DNA of 64,000 nucleotides, taken from contig NZ_WMFA01000002.1 of NCBI RefSeq assembly GCF_009856445.1, positions 372,001 to 436,000 on the forward strand, written 5' to 3'. Each line of letters opens with the position of its first letter. Position 1 is the first letter of the stretch. Position numbers and translations under genes: made by a program. Below the pieces are notes generated by a model that did no database searches, was not told where the DNA came from, and worked only from the letters and a program-made list of their open reading frames with translations. Below are positions 60,539 to 64,000 of this stretch, one piece after another. The stretch comes from Halobacillus litoralis (GTDB lineage Bacteria; Bacillota; Bacilli; Bacillales; Halobacillaceae).

Positions 60539-61195
60539 ATGATTCGAGTCATGGTAGTTGATGATCATGTGGTTTTAAGAGATGGAATCACACACGTTAT
60601 CCGTTTAGAGAAAGGGATGGAGGTCGTTAGTGAAGCAAGCAGCGGCGAGGAACTTCGAAAGAACTTAAAGACTTGCATGGCTGATGTCATCATTTTAGAT
60701 ATCCATTTACAAGATGTAAGCGGGATTGAACTGACACAGTTCGTGAAAAAAGAATATCCTGAGTGCAAGGTTTTGATCCTTACTTTCACTGACCAGGATC
60801 ATTATCTGCAAGCCGCTATGGATGCCGGGGCGGACGGGTATTTACTTAAGGAAATGTCTATTGAAGAGCTGATCTATGGGATTAAAAGCGTAGAGAAAGG
60901 AAATTGTGTCATTCCTCCTTCTATGACAAAAGCCTTGCTTCATAATCAAAATAAGAAAGAGGATATCCGAAGTAAAACACTTACACAGCGCGAATTCGAG
61001 GTTTTAAGAGAGCTGGCGAAAGGGCTCAGTAATAAAGAAATCGCCCATATGCTTTTTATCAGTGATAAGACAGTCAAGATTCATATAAGTAACATCTATA
61101 AAAAATTGAAGGTGAAAAGCCGTTCACAGGCTTTGCTTTATGCGGTTCAACAGCAGTGGTTCAATCCATCAGATGTCCATTCATACGCTGAGTAG
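60539..61195 (+). CDS. NarL/DegU-type response regulator, orphan
   Basis: A 218-residue two-component response regulator. Receiver domain: acidic pair in VVDDH, phospho-acceptor D54 in IILDIH, and the K switch in GYLLKEMS. The C-terminal LuxR-type helix-turn-helix is LTQREFEVLRELAKGLSNKE then ISDKTVKIHISNIYKKL. No histidine kinase gene is adjacent. GGGAGG and GAGAAGG are before the start at 60539; 20 more codons upstream lack a site. It precedes the matrix operon and may control it; this is inference. Confidence 0.88.
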   Translation: MIRVMVVDDHVVLRDGITHVIRLEKGMEVVSEASSGEELRKNLKTCMADVIILDIHLQDVSGIELTQFVKKEYPECKVLILTFTDQDHYLQAAMDAGADGYLLKEMSIEELIYGIKSVEKGNCVIPPSMTKALLHNQNKKEDIRSKTLTQREFEVLRELAKGLSNKEIAHMLFISDKTVKIHISNIYKKLKVKSRSQALLYAVQQQWFNPSDVHSYAE

Positions 61196-61222
61196 TCCCC
61201 GGTATGGGGGCTTTTTTTTTTG
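61196..61222 (+). terminator. rho-independent terminator
   Basis: CCCC, GGTAT, GGGG with T9; short but followed by a very long T-run. Confidence 0.75.
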
Positions 61223-61368
61223 GCTTTTTTTAATTTTAAACGAATCTAATACTTTTGGTGTATACCTAAAACTCAATCAAATGGTCTAACAGATTAGTAC
61301 GCTTAGCCAATTCAAAGAATATTCAAAATAATGGATGATAGGAGTATGTCAAAACAAGGGAGGTCATG

Positions 61369-62436
61369 ATGAAACGTCGCAAGTTTTTGACTCAAGTAAT
61401 CCTAAGCGTCTGTATCCTGTGTGTAGTCATATTTCTTTCATCGCAGCTGGTATCTCAAACCAAAGCATCTTTTATGGATCATGAGCAGCGGTCCATGAAG
61501 ATCACGACTGCGCCTATATTTCCAGGCACTGCTGAAGATTACACAGCAAAAGTTGAAAAGGCCTTTCACTCTGTAAGTCAAACATACGCCAAGCTGATTG
61601 ACCTCTCTGGAAATGAAGAATCATTAAAGGACATCGAGAAAGCTTTAGAAGAGGCGGCTGAAAAAAGAATCGTTTTTAAAGAGCAGACGGAGAGTTATCA
61701 CACCGTACATAATGAAGCGATGAAGTTCTTCCATAAGTATGATTTCAGCAAGTATCCATTCTTGCTTCACGAAGTTGACAAGGTTAAAGAAGTAAATAAA
61801 AAGTTCGAAAGATTATCATCTCAAAGGATCGAGGAGACCATTGAACATCTAAAAGTCAAGAAAGAAAATAGGATGAAAAAAGATAAGGAGTCTCCTTCCC
61901 AAGAAGGCGAAGAGGAAAAGATCCAAGAGGAGGCTGATCAATCTGAGGAAGAAGCAGAGAAAGAGGCAGATGATGTAGAGGTGAAAATGGAAGAAGCTGA
62001 AGCAGCAGAAGAAGCATCGGATGAAGCCGAGGAAACAACAACAGAAGAAGCAGAAAAAGCATCGGATGAAACAAAGGATATAGCAACAGAAGAAGCAGAG
62101 AATTCGTCAGAGGGGACAGATGAAGCGGAACAAACGAAGGGATCTGAGAAGCAGCAGAATGAAGAAAATGCAGATTCGGTGAAATCGACCAGTAAGAAAA
62201 GCGAAAAAAATGCTTCCCCTTCTGAAGATAAAACGAAGCAAAAAAAGGAGCAACCAGCAGAAAAGAGTGAAGAGGAAGAAAGAACGCAACAAACCAATGC
62301 TGCATCGGAGGATTCCGATGAACGTCCAGTTGATGAAGAAACTGAAAAGCAGCCGGATGGCAAGGGTGTATCAATGACTGATAAGGAATCAGATCATGAA
62401 TCTCAAGGGGGGCAAGACGATGAAGAAGATCTTTAA
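61369..62436 (+). CDS. acidic membrane-anchored protein in tapA position
   Basis: A 355-residue protein. One N-terminal helix (about 8-27) acts as signal or anchor. Residues about 45-165 form a helical domain with QTYAKLIDLSGNEESLKDIE and VNKKFERLSSQRIEETIEHL. The rest, to the end, is low-complexity Glu/Lys/Ser/Asp-rich. It sits where tapA lies in the Bacillus tapA-sipW-tasA operon but has no TapA sequence I recognise; DUF4047-type proteins next to sipW are another option. GGGAGGTC precedes the two start codons. It overlaps sipW by 17 bases. Confidence 0.65.
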   Translation: MKRRKFLTQVILSVCILCVVIFLSSQLVSQTKASFMDHEQRSMKITTAPIFPGTAEDYTAKVEKAFHSVSQTYAKLIDLSGNEESLKDIEKALEEAAEKRIVFKEQTESYHTVHNEAMKFFHKYDFSKYPFLLHEVDKVKEVNKKFERLSSQRIEETIEHLKVKKENRMKKDKESPSQEGEEEKIQEEADQSEEEAEKEADDVEVKMEEAEAAEEASDEAEETTTEEAEKASDETKDIATEEAENSSEGTDEAEQTKGSEKQQNEENADSVKSTSKKSEKNASPSEDKTKQKKEQPAEKSEEEERTQQTNAASEDSDERPVDEETEKQPDGKGVSMTDKESDHESQGGQDDEEDL

Positions 62437-62986
62437 CATTATAAGAAAGACGGTTTCTGTCATCGTTGTCGGATTCATTCTTTGCTTGGCGGTTTTGGTG
62501 TTATCCGTCAAAGCCAGCGGAGGAGAACCCACGGTTTTCAATCATCAATTCAAATCCGTTTTATCCGGATCGATGGAGCCTACCTTTAAAACCGGTTCTA
62601 TCATCACTATCGAGCTGACAGATGACGGAAAAGGATATGGTAAAGGGGATGTCATCACGTTCATCGATAAAAATGAGAATCTGGTGACCCACCGCATTAT
62701 CGAGGTAGAGGAAACAAAAAAGGATACGATTTACACAACAAAAGGAGATAACAATGATGGATCAGATGTGGATCCTGTCCTGTCACAAAATGTGGTCGGG
62801 GAATACACAGGATTTACGGTCCCCTACATTGGTTTTCTTATAAATTATGCAAGTTCCAAAACGGGTGCTGCGCTCCTGTTATTTATTCCAGGGGCTGTTT
62901 TATTCTTCTATTCGATTTTCTATTTTAGGAAAGCCGTGGAGGACTTTAAGAAAGAGCACACCGCTCCAGCATCTGATCAATCGTGA
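62420..62986 (+). CDS. sipW: signal peptidase I, SipW (ER-type)
   Basis: A 188-residue membrane signal peptidase of the ER/archaeal type. The catalytic Ser is in SVLSGSMEPTF and the general base is His (VTHRII) rather than the Lys of common bacterial signal peptidases, then GDNNDGSDVDP. Helices lie at about 10-30 and 140-165. SipW cuts the precursors of TasA and related matrix proteins. The start at 62420 follows AAGGGGGGC inside the upstream gene. Confidence 0.95.
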   Translation: MKKIFNIIRKTVSVIVVGFILCLAVLVLSVKASGGEPTVFNHQFKSVLSGSMEPTFKTGSIITIELTDDGKGYGKGDVITFIDKNENLVTHRIIEVEETKKDTIYTTKGDNNDGSDVDPVLSQNVVGEYTGFTVPYIGFLINYASSKTGAALLLFIPGAVLFFYSIFYFRKAVEDFKKEHTAPASDQS

Positions 62987-63043
62987 GACACTTCTTATGT
63001 TTATCTTACATAGGAGTCCAAATATAAAAAGGAGGAGTTCAAA

Positions 63044-63640
63044 ATGGGTTTATTCAAAAAAGTGAGTGTAGGAGTCGTGACAGCATCCTTAGGGTTGTCG
63101 CTAATGGGGGGCGGGACATATGCCTACTTCAGCGATACCGAAACATCGAATAATACGTTCGGTATGGGGACGCTTGATATGTCCCTGGATCCAGAAGTCA
63201 TCGTTGATATTGACAACTTAAAGCCAGGGGATACGGTTCTGCGAGAATTCAAACTGGGGAATGAAGGAACGCTGGATATTAAGTCTATCAATCTATTGAC
63301 GAACTACAGTGTCACAGATGCACAGGGAGATAATGATGGCATGGATTTAGGAGAGCATATCCGCGTCAACTTCATGTGGAACTGGGATAAGGAAAGCGAA
63401 CCAGTCTTTCAGACGACGCTGGCTGAATTGCAGTCCGAAGATCCGGATGTCGTAGCAAAAGATATCTTCGATCCTCTATGGAAGAAGCGTGGAGGTTTGG
63501 ATGTGGGAGACGAGGATACGCTGTGGGTTCAATTTGAGTTCGTCGATAATGATGAAGACCAAAACGCCTTTCAGGGTGACAGTCTGAACTTAGAGTGGAC
63601 GTTCAATGCGGAACAAACTGAAGGCGAAGATTACGAGTAA
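63044..63640 (+). CDS. tasA: TasA/CalY family matrix fibre protein
   Basis: A 198-residue secreted protein of the TasA/camelysin family. The signal peptide is about 1-27, ending GGGTYAYFSDTETSNNTF with the typical YFSD start of the mature form, which is a SipW substrate. The body is a beta-sandwich with SLDPEVIVDIDNLKPGDTV and WTFNAEQ near the end. It forms extracellular fibres in biofilm, or acts as camelysin-like surface protein. AAGGAGG precedes the start. It is short compared with B. subtilis TasA (261 residues), closer to CalY. Confidence 0.93.
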   Translation: MGLFKKVSVGVVTASLGLSLMGGGTYAYFSDTETSNNTFGMGTLDMSLDPEVIVDIDNLKPGDTVLREFKLGNEGTLDIKSINLLTNYSVTDAQGDNDGMDLGEHIRVNFMWNWDKESEPVFQTTLAELQSEDPDVVAKDIFDPLWKKRGGLDVGDEDTLWVQFEFVDNDEDQNAFQGDSLNLEWTFNAEQTEGEDYE

Positions 63641-63691
63641 AACCAGCCTTACCTTCAGAGTTCATATAAACGATATTAGGAGGGAGATTTT

Positions 63692-64000
63692 ATGAAGAAG
63701 ACATTATTTACGTCTTCCATAGCGCTGACGGTCGCATTAAGCGGCCTTGGGGTGAGCGCTTCAAGTGTACATGCAGATGAGGACAAAGTGAAGATGAATG
63801 AAAAGTACGACACCCCGTCCTATATTATTGAAAAATGGGAAATGCCTAAATTCCCATCCATTACCAAGCAAAAGGTGTCGGAAGAGGAGATTGCGTTGTC
63901 TTACTTGAACTACCAGAAGGACAAGTTCAAGTTGAAGGGAAACATCAATGACTATTTTGAAGTGGTGGAAACACAGAAGGATGAGAAAGAAGGAACCACT
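63692..64000 (+). CDS. secreted M4-type metalloprotease, N-terminal part (partial)
   Basis: The first 103 residues of a gene cut by the window end. A Sec signal peptide (MKKTLFTSSIALTVALSG to about residue 29, ending VHADE) is followed by a propeptide stretch with EEEIALSYLNYQKDKFKLKG and DYFEVVETQKDEKEG, the FTP-type propeptide seen in bacillolysin/thermolysin precursors. The zinc site HExxH would lie outside the window, so this call is not proven. AGGAGGGAG lies before the start; the gene follows tasA after 51 bases with no terminator. Confidence 0.7.
   Translation, partial: MKKTLFTSSIALTVALSGLGVSASSVHADEDKVKMNEKYDTPSYIIEKWEMPKFPSITKQKVSEEEIALSYLNYQKDKFKLKGNINDYFEVVETQKDEKEGTT

Noticed and set aside
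61856-62374. Long Ser- and Leu-rich ORFs on the minus strand opposite the acidic protein
   Set aside because: They are the complement of GAA/GAG-rich codons in the low-complexity tail of the plus-strand gene; no ribosome site.
1-64000. tRNA, rRNA, transposase or integrase genes
   Set aside because: None could be recognised by eye on either strand; absence was not tested with a covariance or profile search.

Overview
The window comes from a low- to medium-GC Bacillota, most likely a moderately halophilic member of the Bacillaceae (Halobacillus, Pontibacillus or Virgibacillus type). The reasons are strong AGGAGG ribosome binding sites with many GTG and TTG starts, Fur, LutR, CcpA and SigB sites of Bacillus type, TPP and manganese riboswitches, a qoxABCD menaquinol oxidase, YfkAB, YflT and TasA/SipW families, and a carnitine-to-glycine-betaine pathway suited to a salt-stressed cell. 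The genus is inference. No rRNA, tRNA, CRISPR array, prophage or transposase gene was seen.

Layout. 1-6.4 kb: a TetR regulator and a divergent carnitine region. A CaiT-like BCCT transporter with a CMD-family protein is on the minus strand; BKACE, L-carnitine dehydrogenase and thioesterase genes are on the plus strand, driven by near-mirror-image promoters that each contain the same operator-like sequence. 6.4-9.7 kb: acetyltransferases, a DUF4188 protein, a GyrI-like protein and a quinone oxidoreductase. 10.1-14.6 kb: qoxABCD plus a fifth small membrane gene. 14.6-15.9 kb: a winged-helix protein preceded by six motifs spaced exactly 21 bp. 16-19.1 kb: Fur-controlled siderophore binding protein and fused permease; the matching ATPase is at 59.4 kb under its own Fur box. 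19.2-24.4 kb: dapF, yjbQ, a holin-like toxin locus, a thiosulfate transporter of YeeE type, and small proteins. 24.6-32.1 kb: a zinc-ribbon membrane protein with a serine protease, amine oxidase, SIMPL protein, ZIP transporter, a YgjP-like protein lacking its zinc motif, and YfkAB.

32.3-38.7 kb: SDR and esterase, thiT under a TPP riboswitch, a phospholipase-D-like protein, SigB-type yflT, DUF1028 and a flavodoxin-fold protein. 38.8-44.2 kb: lactate use, lctP-lutR-lutABC, with two identical LutR operators and a cre site. 44.2-51 kb: ArsR/DUF2087 regulator with an MFS exporter, and a formate dehydrogenase operon (fdhD, fdhA, DUF1641). 51-54.6 kb: an inverted pair of dispersed repeats, then a manganese riboswitch upstream of a short Spo0M-like gene and a TerC-family exporter. 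54.7-59.2 kb: aldo-keto reductase, penicillin acylase and SRPBCC protein. 59.3-64 kb: the siderophore ATPase, an orphan NarL-type response regulator, and a matrix-fibre operon (acidic membrane protein, SipW, TasA/CalY, and an M4 protease cut by the window end).

The most unusual non-coding signal is a set of four intergenic arrays (near 14.8, 21.0, 22.8 and 36.9 kb), each with about six copies of a short motif at a 20-21 bp period. Two of the four share the motif TATCAATTAA. No standard feature type explains them.
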